DNA from: Endocalyx cinctus
Lineage: Eukaryota > Ascomycota > Sordariomycetes > Amphisphaeriales > Apiosporaceae
NCBI GenBank assembly: GCA_001600455.1
Contig: BCKC01000007.1
Coordinates: 3,474,019-3,538,018 of the forward strand
Reading direction: 5' to 3'
Length of the DNA: 64,000 nucleotides
Shown here: positions 44,827-55,110 of the stretch, piece after piece
Numbering within the stretch: the first letter of the stretch is position 1
How the letters are laid out: the number at the start of each line of letters is the position of its first letter
The notes under the pieces: generated by a model
Databases searched by the model: none
What the model was told of the DNA's origin: nothing
What the model saw: only the letters and a program-made list of their open reading frames with translations
Program-made: the position numbers and the translations under genes

Positions 44827-45559
44827 ATGTCGACTGCCGAACTTGCCTCGTCCTACGCCGCCCTCATCCTCGCCGATGACGGTGTTGAGATCACTGTAAG
44901 GAGAACCCATTCGCAACCCCCCCTCTAATCTAACTGCGACCTTTTTTTCCCCCCCAATTGGCGACAAAAGAAAGACATGAATTCTTCTTTTCCTGTTTTC
45001 TGGGAGAATCGTGAAAAGAAAGATGCGATCTACATTTGATACTATGAGAAGAAAAAAAAAATAAGTTGCTAATAACTAACTTTTATTTTAAATTTCAATA
45101 GGCCGACAAGCTCCAGACCCTCATCAAGGCCGCTAAGGTTGAGGAAGTCGAGCCCATCTGGACCCAGCTCTTCGCTAAGGTACGCAACGATTCACAAAAC
45201 AAGAACCAATCCGATAAAAAAAGGGTCATCTTGAAGGAAGATTTGAAATGGTTCAAATAACTGACGTGGAGATGCTATGACAAAATTTAGGCTCTTGAGG
45301 GCAAGGACTTGAAGGACATGCTTTCGAGCGTTGGTACCGGCGGTGCCGCCGCTCCCGCCGCCGCCGGTGGTGCTGCCGCCGCCGCTGGTGGTAATGACGC
45401 CCCCGCGGAGGAGGAGAAGGAAGAAGGTACGTTACAGACAAGAAAGAAAAAAAGAGAAATAATTTTTTTTTTAGATAATAGTGGAAGATATCGTACTAAT
45501 GATTTCATACAGAGAAGGAAGAGTCCGACGACGACATGGGTTTCGGTCTTTTCGACTAA
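44827..45559 (+). CDS. RPP1: 60S acidic ribosomal protein P1
   Basis: Four exons (44827-44895, 45102-45179, 45291-45426, 45513-45559) give 109 residues, the normal P1 length. The N-terminal dimerisation domain reads [20 protein letters not shown] and [20 protein letters not shown]. It is followed by an Ala/Gly-rich hinge and the acidic, phosphorylatable tail ending [11 protein letters not shown], the invariant stalk-tail motif. P1 pairs with P2 on P0 to form the ribosomal stalk that recruits elongation factors. P1 rather than P2 is indicated by the N-terminal sequence. Three introns in so short a gene is usual for fungal ribosomal protein genes. Confidence 0.95.
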
Positions 45560-46360
45560 GCTCGTGGCTCTATCATGGCAAAAACTCTACCACGGCGAAC
45601 TATATCCCTCTCCCTTTCCCTTTGTACTTCAACTGCATGGCTTGGTTTCTATACACCATAGGTGTGGCGCGAAGGAGGTTACATGGATGTGCCAAGGGGG
45701 CATACGATAAAAATAAGAATTATTATATCTCTGTTTTGTCATAAGTTAAAATATGACGAAAAAAATGCACAATTCATGACAAAAAAAGTGAAACAAAACA
45801 AAACAAAAGAAGACCACTTTTAAGACCCCTCTAAAGTTCCAAAATAACCTACTATAATTCATGCCGTGGGAATATCTTGTTCTTTGTGGCCCTACCAACC
45901 CAAGGCAAATTATGAAATGACGTCTACCGTATATGTGCGCTTCTCCGGAGAATGCTGTCAAATGAGAATTCCAGGCATACTATAAGTTGTTCACATGAAA
46001 GAAATGTTATATGATGAGATTCGTAGGTTGCTTGAGATTTATTTAGTAAATGTCAAAAGACAGATGACAACATCTAGCTTCTCCGTCTACCTTGATCTTC
46101 AGCTTAACCTTTGCGTCACCCCTATCCACGAATGTATTCCATCAGGAATATATGTCTTGTCTTACTCCTAAATAACATTTTATTTAACGCCATTTTTCTC
46201 ATGCATTCGTTCTCGTTGGAACCTTGGAAGCTACTAACTACCCGACCTACTACCCACCATTGCCAACGCTCACGTGTTATATGATAAAAGCGCGAAAAGA
46301 GAATGTCTCGGAGCCCCCCCCCCCCCTCCTTTGCCAGTTCGCACCTTATATTTTATTTAG
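45560..46360. other. intergenic region between convergent genes
   Basis: The 3' flanks of RPP1 and the UBX gene. A C run occurs near 46314-46326. No gene was seen. Confidence 0.6.
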
Positions 46361-47667
46361 TTATTCTACGACCAAAGCGGCGCTAGGAACCAAACCGGCT
46401 TCCTTAAGAGTCTTTCCGAAATCGAGATGACCCTCGAAGAACTTGCGAGGGAAATTCTGCACAAACTTAGCGACGGGCTTCCCGGTTTCCGATTCCACCA
46501 TCTGGGCTACCTCGAAGAGCGTCGTGTCCGCCGGTAACGTCTTCATGATGTTACCGGCGCGGGTCTGCAAGCGCAGACGGGTTTCGTTGTGGTTAGCGGC
46601 GGGACGGGAAGCCGCCGGCGCCGGTGCCGCCGGGGTGGGTGCGGAAGAAGAAGGTACGGCTCGACCTTCTCTCGCCGCTTTGGCTGCTTCGGCTTTGCGC
46701 TTACGCTCCGCCTTGTCCTCCTCGATTTTAGCCTTGATGGCTTTCTTGGCCTCGGCGTCGGCAAGTTTCTCCTGTCGCTTCTTGGCCGCGTCCTTGATCT
46801 GCTCCTTGCGCTGAAGTTCTTCCTTCATATCCTGAGATTCTTTGGTGGCTTTCATGCGGATTTGCTATCGCGTAGTTTTGATAATTTAGTACGTGGTATC
46901 AAGTTTGAAATACGAAAAGAACGTATTTAGCTACGCAGGAGGGAAAACCGAAAGTCGGAAAGAAAGAAGATAAACATACCTCGTTGCGCTTCTGATCTTC
47001 TTTATCCGCTACGGCCTGGCCAGCTCGCTTAGCCTTGAGCCGTTCGCGAAGCTCCTCCAACCTCTGTTTCTTCTCCTCCTCGGTCAAGGGAGCTATTTCC
47101 TCCGTAGACTCGGCGAAGTCCGTGTGTCCCCTAAATAGCGGCGTTTGAGTTAGTCACGAATACATATTTTATTCTGGCCAGGCGTGTAGAGTAAATATAT
47201 GGTACAAAACAAATAAATCGATCAATACTTCTTAGTTTCAATAGTAGAAGAGAAGGAGATGAGTGGGTGCAGATGGTACATACGACTTGTTAGCATGAAA
47301 TTCGGCCTCTCCTTGGGTCCGGAACTTCTTGCCGCATTCGTTGCAGACGAGCGACGAGGCCACGTCGCCTTCGGCGGTTTTGGTGATGTTTGCGCCCGAC
47401 GCTTCCTCCTCGAGAAGTTCGTCCATGGGCGTATCCTGAGTCTTCTCCAACCAGTCCATAGCATCCGGTACTATACGTTTTTCATGTCGATGTTAGGACG
47501 CTCCTGCTTAATCTTCAAGGGTATATAGTACAGTATAGTATGATATGATGTCTTTTTTTTTCTTCCTGAGGATGCTACTTACGGCCATCTGATCGCTTTA
47601 CTGCTAGTTCGGCTCGCTCCTTGTCGAAGCCCATCTCTAGGAGCTGCTCGAGCACTGACTGAGACAT
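46361..47667 (-). CDS. UBA/zinc-finger/UBX domain protein (UBXN1-like)
   Basis: Four exons (47667-47583, 47470-47284, 47130-46980, 46864-46361) give 308 residues. A UBA domain occupies about residues 1-40 (LEQLLEMGFDKERAELAVKR, continued after the first intron by DAMDWL). A C2H2-type finger follows (CNECGKKFRTQGEAEFH), interrupted by the second intron just after it. A long charged coiled coil comes next, then a C-terminal UBX domain at about 228-308 (RLRLQTRAGN, TLFEVAQMVE, NFPRKFF, LVPSAALVVE). This order matches the UBXN1/SAKS1 family, which binds ubiquitin by the UBA and the AAA ATPase Cdc48/p97 by the UBX. The usual p97-contact FPR turn is present as FPR in NFPRKFF. A role as a Cdc48 cofactor is inferred. 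Confidence 0.87.
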
Positions 47668-48615
47668 TGTTGTGGTTGCTGTATGATGTAGTAATTTTTA
47701 CGTGGCGATGGGCTGGTGATCCAAGTAGTAGTAGTGGGGTTACTATTGGAATGGTAGATGTAGTAGAGTGAGTGGGAAAAAATGGTATAATAGGGTATTT
47801 TTATTTAATTTGAGGTCAATGAAGAGAGGGGTTATAAATGAGAAGAAACAAGAGAGAGTTGTATATGATGGATATAATCTTTTTTTTTTTTCTCTCTCTT
47901 TCTCCTGTTGATTTTCTGCGCATGTACCATAGACAAGAAGAGCACTTAAGTGGTATTAAAGTACCTAGGTAGGTATGTATTATTCTGGGAAATAGGATGG
48001 TAGTACCTTAGGTACCATTATGTAGATGAGGCAAATAAATGTTAGACAAACGCAGTAAAATAGTAGTGCTTCATTAACTGAGAGACTTCCAGTAACCTCT
48101 AACACAAAATGATCCAGAGGCTGCAAAGGGCACGTCATGCGCCAGCCAGTGTCCGTAAGGTTCACCTAATCCCATTTGTCCATCCCGTTTGCCCCATATA
48201 AAAGGATAAGCTAATTTTTATGGACATTTGGTACCTACCCAGCTACCTAGCTAGCCTAGCTAGCAGCCTAGTCTACCTAGGTGGGTAGTGGATATACCCG
48301 TACGCCGTGGATATACATACCTGAGGTCCTAGGTTAAGCAGCTCTAGGTGATCCTATTGTCTTGAATATGGTGATATTTTCACAAATCCTAAAGACAAAT
48401 ACAATAAAGTCTACCCTCTTAAAAAAAAAAAAAAAAAGAATCATTTACTGTCTTTTGACTATAGAAGCTACACTATAACCCTATGCTAAAGAGCTGCTGA
48501 TGCTAAGGACTGTGCCCTAGAAATTCCTGAGCCATCTTTGTCACCCGTCCAAGAAAAGGAGGCAAGATAGAATTCCGATATCTCACATGTCTCGCATCTC
48601 TGCTTTTTTTTTTTC
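47668..48615. other. intergenic region with CCTAGGTA motifs
   Basis: Motif copies occur near 47963-47977 and densely at 48232-48340 (ACCTAGCTAGCCTAGCTAGCAGCCTAG-like, described here by position only beyond 20 bases). A poly-A run lies near 48421. No gene was recognised. Confidence 0.55.
48232..48340. repeat. CCTAGGTA/CTAGCTAG motif cluster
   Basis: Several overlapping CTAGCTAG and CCTAGGT units plus TACCTGAGGTCCTAGG. Same dispersed family as the other clusters, here with a CTAGCTAGC variant. Confidence 0.5.
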
Positions 48616-49825
48616 TTAGAAATTCATATTAACGTCTTCTTCTTGGTTGATTCCCAACCTGTCTAGCGCCTCTCGCGTTTGACGTAGTTGGCTTTGATGA
48701 TGATGATGATAATAATGATAATGATGATAATCAGGTGCTAGTTTCGCATTCAGTATTTGTTCCAAATAATCCACGTAATCAGGCGCATGGTTTTTAAAAT
48801 GTTGTCTCCCTTCTCTGCAGATTTCGTCGACGGCTTTGAGGTAATCATCAGCGTCTTGCGCCCTTGGGTACTTGGCGTCAAGTTCCTTCTTTTTGTCTTG
48901 ATAGAATACTTGAGCATCTTGAAGGAGTGGGTCCCGTAAGAAACGATCAACAGTATTTATGAACGGGCCGAATTCGGATTTGAAGTAGAATGCTCGGTAA
49001 AAGGCCATGATCTTCTTGCTCCTCTCGATATCTCCCATCCTACCGTTGCGTTCCTGATTGATGGATTCTAAGATTTCTCTGGTTAGGCTAGCCAAGAGAT
49101 TTTCGGCTTTCTTGCTTCCAAACACAACGATATGCCACTGAGCCGTATGGAAAGTCTTCACGTCGCAAGCATCCTCGCTCGATATATTCTGGCTGCGTGC
49201 CCAGTTCCTGTTGTACGTAGCAAAAAGGTTGCTGACAATCTTCGCGGCACCGGCAAAACGAGCCCATTGGTCCGTATATAACTCCATAAGATGTTCGTCA
49301 TCGTATTTATCGGCTTTCTCGTTGACCTCTTGAACACGTAATTGTATAAAGCGATCTAACCTGCGGTGGAAACTTAGGTAAGGTTCTTGGTAGGTCGGAT
49401 CTACGTGACGGTAAGCTTAAGTGAACAAAGCATAAGAGATAACTTGGTCCGAGGCTTTCTTACCACGGGGTAATCGAGGTCGCTGCGAGAGAAACTCGAT
49501 AACGGTGCTGGGAATATCTAGTTAGCCGAGTCATATTGGGGAAGTAGGAAAACTCGTCATACCGGTGAACACTCATATACTATAACGACTAAACATTAGC
49601 CAAGGTAGCACACAGTTTGGGTTAGGTGATTCACGTACCACTGCCACATCCATATTGGTATGTAGACCAGTGTCGTACATGGGCTTGATATGTTGCTCGA
49701 TATGATCCCAGCTGATCTCTTTGGTTAATTGGCATGCCTCGATATTTCCCCAGAGAGACTTACCACTTATCGTAAACCTCTCCACACGACAACGTATTCG
49801 TCGTTTCTTCGACGATGTCGTCCAT
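48616..49825 (-). CDS. stand-alone N-terminal cullin-repeat protein
   Basis: Five exons (49825-49764, 49711-49639, 49579-49563, 49507-49464, 49400-48616) give 326 residues; one exon has only 17 nt. After splicing, the N terminus reads like a cullin N-terminal helical repeat: WDHIEQHIKPMYDTGL, YMSVHRTVIEFLSQR, PYLSFHRRLDRFIQLR, then LMELYTDQWARFAGAAKIV and FATYNRNW. Cullins use this region to bind Skp1/BTB-type adaptors. Normal cullins are 750-800 residues and continue into the cullin-homology domain, the RBX1-binding site and the neddylated winged helix. Here the frame ends after about 320 residues with a His/Tyr run encoded by an ATG/ATA repeat and a short helix. No downstream cullin-homology exons were seen in the next kilobase. 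It may be a full-length adaptor-binding variant or a truncated paralogue. Confidence 0.7.
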
Positions 49826-51720
49826 CTTGTAAGCAGATAGTGACTACGGCGATAGAACAAGGTGCGTGTGAAGTGTAGAGATAAACTAATTGTATAACGG
49901 TGCTTGTGTACACGTTGTTGGGATAGATAATTGGCAAACGTATGTCAAAATGGAAAATTGATGCTGTTCTCGTAAATAAAAGAGCAGTTTGGGTGATGAA
50001 ATATAATGGATTGAAAAGAGTTGGCCAAAGAGGACAAAACAGAATTCAGTTTACGTTCATGCTTATGTATCCTGACCCCTAAACTATCCATGGACATATT
50101 TATAGCTGGCTCATACTTCGACTAATACACGGCTTGTTTATTATTTCCCTAGAATTTGGAAATGACGTCCAGGTTAAAAGAAAGCGCAGATCTAGCGAGC
50201 TGCCACTCAACGGTTGGAACCTACTAAATATCCATCTACCCATAGTATATCTACCTAGATGGTAGATACCAAGTTCGGATATGATAGATCCATACTAAGA
50301 AGTACCGAGCAAATATCACCGCAAATAGGGATGTGATGTGATACGGCTTTTGTCTTCCCAGTGCCGGGACCTTTTCTTTCCTGCGACCCCTGATTTGGCG
50401 CTGTCCATCAAGGTAAGTGCTGCTTGAAGCCTTATCTGGCGGAATGAACGATGATGATGTGGCATCGAGCCAGACGGCTAGTGGAAGGTTTATATCTGTT
50501 GGAGATAGCGCTCGCGGCCGTACTCGATAGTGTTCATACCGACTTAGAAGTGGCTTGAAAGAATGTCTACACCATATTGCGGATATCGGCGCGACATCAC
50601 ATAAGGATAACCTTGGAATAATTTTAGTCATACACGTCCTTAACCTACTGTGTATGTTAATTAGAGAGAATAACTCCCTACTTAAGTGCCTAGGAGTACC
50701 CAGGTATTACCCGTGACTTATTGTGTTTACTTATGTAGTAGGTACCTGAGCAATTGAGGTTCTTTCAACATCTTCTAGGTTCACAGTTGTTATATACGTT
50801 TCCCTAGATGAAAACACATACGGTATCGTCTGTTTATTATGTCATAGACTTAAAAGATGCAGGCGAGCTCAGTGTTTCAAGTAGAATTGGTACATACTTC
50901 CTTTTCTACTGGCATACCTACCTAGGTACCTAGGTAGGTAACTGGCATACTCGACGAAGTGATGATGATGACGAGTGATACGTGTAGGTACCTAGGTGTA
51001 TAGTGTGGACCATGATTTCCTAGGAGCCTAGGTACCTAGGCAGCTAGGTACGTACATAGATCCATAACACGGCAGCGGGTATAGGAAGTATCCGTGACGA
51101 CACGGACCACTTAACCAAAGAATAGAAGAGACTACGGAGTACATAACTGTTTAAATACTTAAGTAGTGGACTTTATTATTTTATTAATAACGAATAATAA
51201 TCCAGGGAGAATAATTGGATTTCAGCTCTGATTTCCGTTTAGTACCACTGATGTCAGCAAACAGTTTGGGTATCTACCTACCTGCCTACCTACCTAGCAG
51301 CCCTAGGTAGGTACCTAGTGCCTAGTCAGTTAGTGTACCTATATGTAAGTATCTCCAGGGCTGTACTACCGTAAATATTTACGTGTAGGTTAGGTAAGTA
51401 AGTACTTAGGTTCTACATTTTACCAATTGCCAAGCTGCAAGCAAATTTAGTTTAGCGCGCTTGCTGCTTTTGCTCAGGCTCGGCTCAGTCAATCCTCAGT
51501 CACCTGACTGAGGGAAACATTTATGAAAAAGTTATGCATTAGGAAACAGTTCCAGTAACGCCCTCGTAACGGACCTCGTAGTGTTATAAGAGAAAAGGAG
51601 ATGTGAGGGAGCGCACGAACGGGAGACGAGATGGAATTCTGACTGAGGATGTTGTCTTCTTCTAAGTCTAGGCTAACTAATAATATGAAGAATTTTTTCC
51701 TTTTACTTTAATCCCATAGG
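49826..51720. other. gene-free region with motif clusters
   Basis: A 126-codon minus-strand ORF at 50251-50631 has no recognisable feature and is not called. CCTAGGTA clusters lie at about 50690-51060 and 51268-51420. No other gene or RNA was recognised before the repeat island. Confidence 0.5.
50690..51420. repeat. CCTAGGTA motif clusters
   Basis: The densest set in the window: groups at about 50920-50945, 50983-50998, 51018-51052 and 51268-51335, made of tandem CCTAGGTA/ACCTACCTAGG units. They sit next to the transposon island. Confidence 0.55.
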
Positions 51721-51736
51721 GCCCCGCCTTCCTATA

Positions 51737-51760
51737 AGGTATGCTGTAAGGTATGCTGCC
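51737..51760. repeat. inverted copy of the 12-bp minisatellite
   Basis: Two units of AAGGTATGCTGT are present. They are the exact reverse complement of the tandem ACAGCATACCTT units at 51885-52005, so the two blocks could pair over a loop of about 130-190 bases. Confidence 0.7.
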
Positions 51761-51884
51761 AGGGAAGCGTTACTAAACCTAGTGTCGGTAGTTGCAGTGC
51801 TTAGCCAATGGCATTGGCAGGGCAACCTAGCGTTATCGTTTTACGTCTATAGGTACTAACGTAAGCGTAGTGCCCATTCCATTA

Positions 51885-52005
51885 AGCACACCTTATAGCG
51901 TAGGTTGTAGCGCACCTTATGGTGCACCTTGTAGCATGCCTTACAGCATACCTTACAGCATACCTTACAGCATACCTTCCAGTATACCTTCTAGTATACC
52001 TTACT
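51885..52005. repeat. 12-bp minisatellite (ACAGCATACCTT)n
   Basis: About nine to ten units with period 12. The central three are identical, and the flanking units are degenerate (such as ATGGTGCACCTT and CCAGTATACCTT). Period 12 makes one frame read as repeated Pro-Tyr-Ser-Ile, but it has no ATG start and is not called as a gene. Confidence 0.8.
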
Positions 52006-52151
52006 ATGGCTTCAAAAACATCAGCATCTCCGTTTCTTGTAACCCCTTCTTCCCTAACACCATTTCTGGTTTGACATGATACCTTTTACCAAATCCATTT
52101 GCGTCATTAAACGTCACGTCCGAATGCATCTTATTGTTAACACTTTACAAA

Positions 52152-52610
52152 ATGGCTGATCCTAATGATCCTTTCACTTGAGACGTTGATAGGGTGATAA
52201 AAAGAACTCTGCCTCCCAGGTGGCACTTGGGTCCTGTCGCCCGACCTCCCACCTTCACTCAAGGACTCCTTACGCAAGGAAGGAGTTGATGGCCACACGC
52301 TCCTTACATACGACAACGATATTGACCTATTCAAAAGCCTGTATATCCTAACTTTGAAGCAAAAGAATACCTTCCTTCACGCTCGACGCGAACTCCGCCA
52401 ACAGAGCAAACTGTACAAGCAATATCTTTCTCAGGAGAACACGTCGATTCCACTACCTCGACGTTCAATCAAACCAACGGGCGTCACTACCACTGCTGTT
52501 CCCGCGCTCGCGCCTCACCGCGCCGCACTTGTGACTGCACCCGAACAGCCAGCTAGACATAAAAAGCGACCCGTTGACCTAACCCTACTCCCGAGCAAAA
52601 CAACCGCCTT
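52152..52610 (+). pseudogene. SAM-like domain gene fragment
   Basis: Reading from the ATG at 52152, one frame starts MADPNDPF, meets a TGA where a Trp would be expected (DPFT-stop-DVDRVIKR), and continues to near 52290. The sequence then carries on in another frame: GVDGHTLLTYDNDIDLF, LKQKNTFLHARRELRQQSK. The helix-rich order with GVDGHTLLTYDND resembles a SAM domain (consensus around GIDGDALL, a Leu-Gly-x-Arg helix and LR end). A basic stretch follows (RHKKRPVDLTLL) before homology to the neighbouring LINE begins on the opposite strand near 52620. A stop and a frameshift mark it as a relic. The SAM assignment is from pattern memory only. Confidence 0.35.
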
Positions 52611-52619
52611 CTGTCGTAT

Positions 52620-54392
52620 ATGGCCTCCCAGTCGGGTACTAGCCTCATTCACCCCTTGACCTGTGTTCCAGGTCCTAGTTCGGCCCTTATACCAGACCTC
52701 CTGCCCATATAATAGAACTAGCAGTAGGATCGTATTCACCACCTTATAGAGTCCTTCCGCAGGGGGTCCTCTAGTGGCAGTCGCTATGGTCTTGATATGA
52801 GCCGCCACCTTACTGGCCTTGGCCGCCCTAATATCAACGTGCTGCCTGAACTTGAGCTTCCTGTCCAAAAAGACCCCTAGCCAACGCAAGGTTGTGGTCT
52901 TCTTAGGGTCTCCGGGGTCCTCCAACGGCACCGGGCTGATCCGAACGCGTTCCGTAGCTTTATAGAGGGATTAGCTCTCTCCCTTCCTCTCGTAAGGTGA
53001 ATTAGCTCTATCTTTTCCGGCGCAAAGAAAATCTTGTTTTCGTCACCGTACTGGAGCATCTTGTTAACCTCCTTTTCGCGTGCCCGTGAACTATCTTGGA
53101 CCGTATTGCCAAAGGCAAGTACAGCCTTATCGTCAGCATACCCCTATCGCATCTTGCTGGCTTCCGTAAGCTTACAGGTGTATAGCATGAAGAGTATAGG
53201 GGACCAGGGGGTGCCCTGAGGGGTTCCGCACACCACATCCACCAGCCCAGTCAGCGTGCCTTCTAGCCTAGTGCTCACTTTTTTTCCTGTCAGGAAGCTG
53301 TTCACCAGCTCGATCACTAGGTTGGGCCAGCGCTGTTGGATCATCCGTTCTAGTAGCCTATTCTTCAGCAGCGAGTTAAAGGCTCCCTGAATATCCAGCG
53401 TGGCTAGCGTGGCCTTCAGCCCACTGTCCAGAGCTTGTTCCACATCGTGGATAAGGCTAGCCACTAGATCTATTGCTGATCTTTTCGGGACCGCTCCGAT
53501 ATGTTAAGAGCTGTTTAAACCTGCTTGGAAGGCTATCCAGACCATCCTTCTGGCCACTATTCTCTCCAACCCCTTCCCTAGGCACGCTAGTAAGGTAATG
53601 GGGCGCTAGGAACGGAAGGAAGTAAAATCTTTGCCCACTTTAGGCATCATAGCCACCTCGGCCTCCTTCCATATTGTTGGGAAAGTTCCCAGCTGAAGGC
53701 ACTTTTCCAGCAGCTGCCTATAGTACTCTCCAATGACCGGCCAGGCTGTTTTTAGGATCTTAACCGTAATGCCATCTCTTCCGGGGGAGGTCTAGGCCAC
53801 GCCCACCGTATATCTGGTTGCTTCTTCTGCCGTGACTACTGTGCTCCAGGGGAGTTGGCCATAGCTATCCGGCTCCGGCACAGCGGAGATATCGTCTTAA
53901 GTATTACACTTGAATAGGATGGCTTCCGTAAGATGTTCCGCCTTCTCTAGAGTGTTTTCAATCACTCGTTCACCAGCCCTAAATGGGGGGAATTTGATGT
54001 CTCTCCTGTTCTTGATCCAGCCCATGATCTCCAAAAGCTTCTTGTCGTCGGTGGCCTTGTCGATACGCGTCCTCTAGTACTCCCTCTTGGCCGGTTTGAC
54101 CTCTTTAAGGAACATCTTCCTTCGGAAGTCCTTGTCTTCCAGCGAGCACTGCCTCCAATTAGTGTAGGCCTCTTTGCACTCCCGGGTCCACCATGAGGCG
54201 TGTCTTCCGTATGTTCGATGGTAGGAGCCTATGGCTCGGATGCTCCCAGTTATCAGATTCGAAAGGGCCTCCGCTGCCATCCCGACTCCCTCCTTGGTTT
54301 TCACCTAATCTACATCATGTAGCAGGTGTTTCCGAGCTTTGACTAGGTTTTCAAACCTTTCCAGGTCTCCTTACTTGATGCGATAGATACCC
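52620..54392 (-). pseudogene. LINE reverse transcriptase region, broken
   Basis: RT motifs are clear: TLDIQGAFNS (motif A), CGTPQGTPWSPILFMLY (motif B) and YADD at about 53140-53129 (motif C), followed by the thumb and post-RT LRWLGVFLDRKLKFRQH. In one frame, in-frame stops lie at 54371, 54305, 54074, 53897, 53792, 53606, 53504 and 53144 (lower coordinates). Five are TAG and three TAA; none is TGA. Around 53059-52931 the frame shifts once more. The region would copy the element RNA at a nicked target if intact. Confidence 0.85.
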
Positions 54393-55110
54393 TCTGTTTT
54401 AGGAGGGGGGTCTGCACATTGTGGAATGGTTATAAGCAGCGGAGATGATCTGAGCCGGTTTGATGATCTTCTTCCACTCGGCTATGGGCGCCCGGAATGT
54501 TGGAGAAAGGCAGATCAATCACATGTCCTGCTCTGTGGATCGCTTCTCCTGGTTTCCCTATAAATAGCATCCCCGATCTGGCTGCCCAGTTAGCTAGCCT
54601 TTCCCCTCCCCGACTTGTTTCCGATCCGGGTTCGCAGTCAGCGTGGTTAGCGTTGGCATCCCCTACCATCAGACATCTTTGCGGGGGTTCCACCGAAGTG
54701 AGGTAGTCGATGACCTGATTATTTCCCGGTTGCCCATAGTATGCCACCAGTCAGAAACCGTTCACGTCGAGCCACATCAGGTCCCTGTCGTGTACCGCAA
54801 GCCGTCATTCTGTTCGATATTCCGGTCCCTTCCTCACATAGACCATCACCCTGGGTCTTTGTTCTTCCGTTCCATCCCAAGTCTCTGCCGGGCCGTATGT
54901 ATCATATCCAGGATGGGATTGTGTCTGGGTCTCCCGCCTTGTCGATATCCTGTGTTCGGTTATTACAGCAACTGATATTCCCGTTTCATAGCATCTGTTC
55001 AGATAGGCATTGTGAACCTGCGCAGACCGATGTACGTTGTATGTTCCAACGTACAAAGCTTCTGGTGCTTGCTGCTGATAGAAGGGCTTCCTCCTATTCA
55101 TTACTCAGAT
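54393..55110 (-). pseudogene. LINE endonuclease domain (EEP type), remnant
   Basis: The endonuclease/exonuclease/phosphatase fold is seen as VGTYNVHRS, AVITEHRIS, RVMVYVRKG, then CLMVGDANANHADCEPG (equivalent of the GDFNAH motif) and a C-terminal TGSDHLR (the catalytic SDH). The two pieces, 55101-54805 and 54747-54430, share one frame and are separated by a stop; the frame then shifts into the RT. In intact LINEs this domain nicks target DNA. Confidence 0.8.

Noticed and set aside
50251..50631. A 126-codon minus-strand ORF with an ATG.
   Set aside because: No recognisable motif or splice partner; composition is like spacer DNA with nearby repeat clusters.
51870..52079. A 69-codon ORF with Pro-Tyr-Ser-Ile repeats.
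   Set aside because: It is a translation of the 12-bp minisatellite, with no ATG start.
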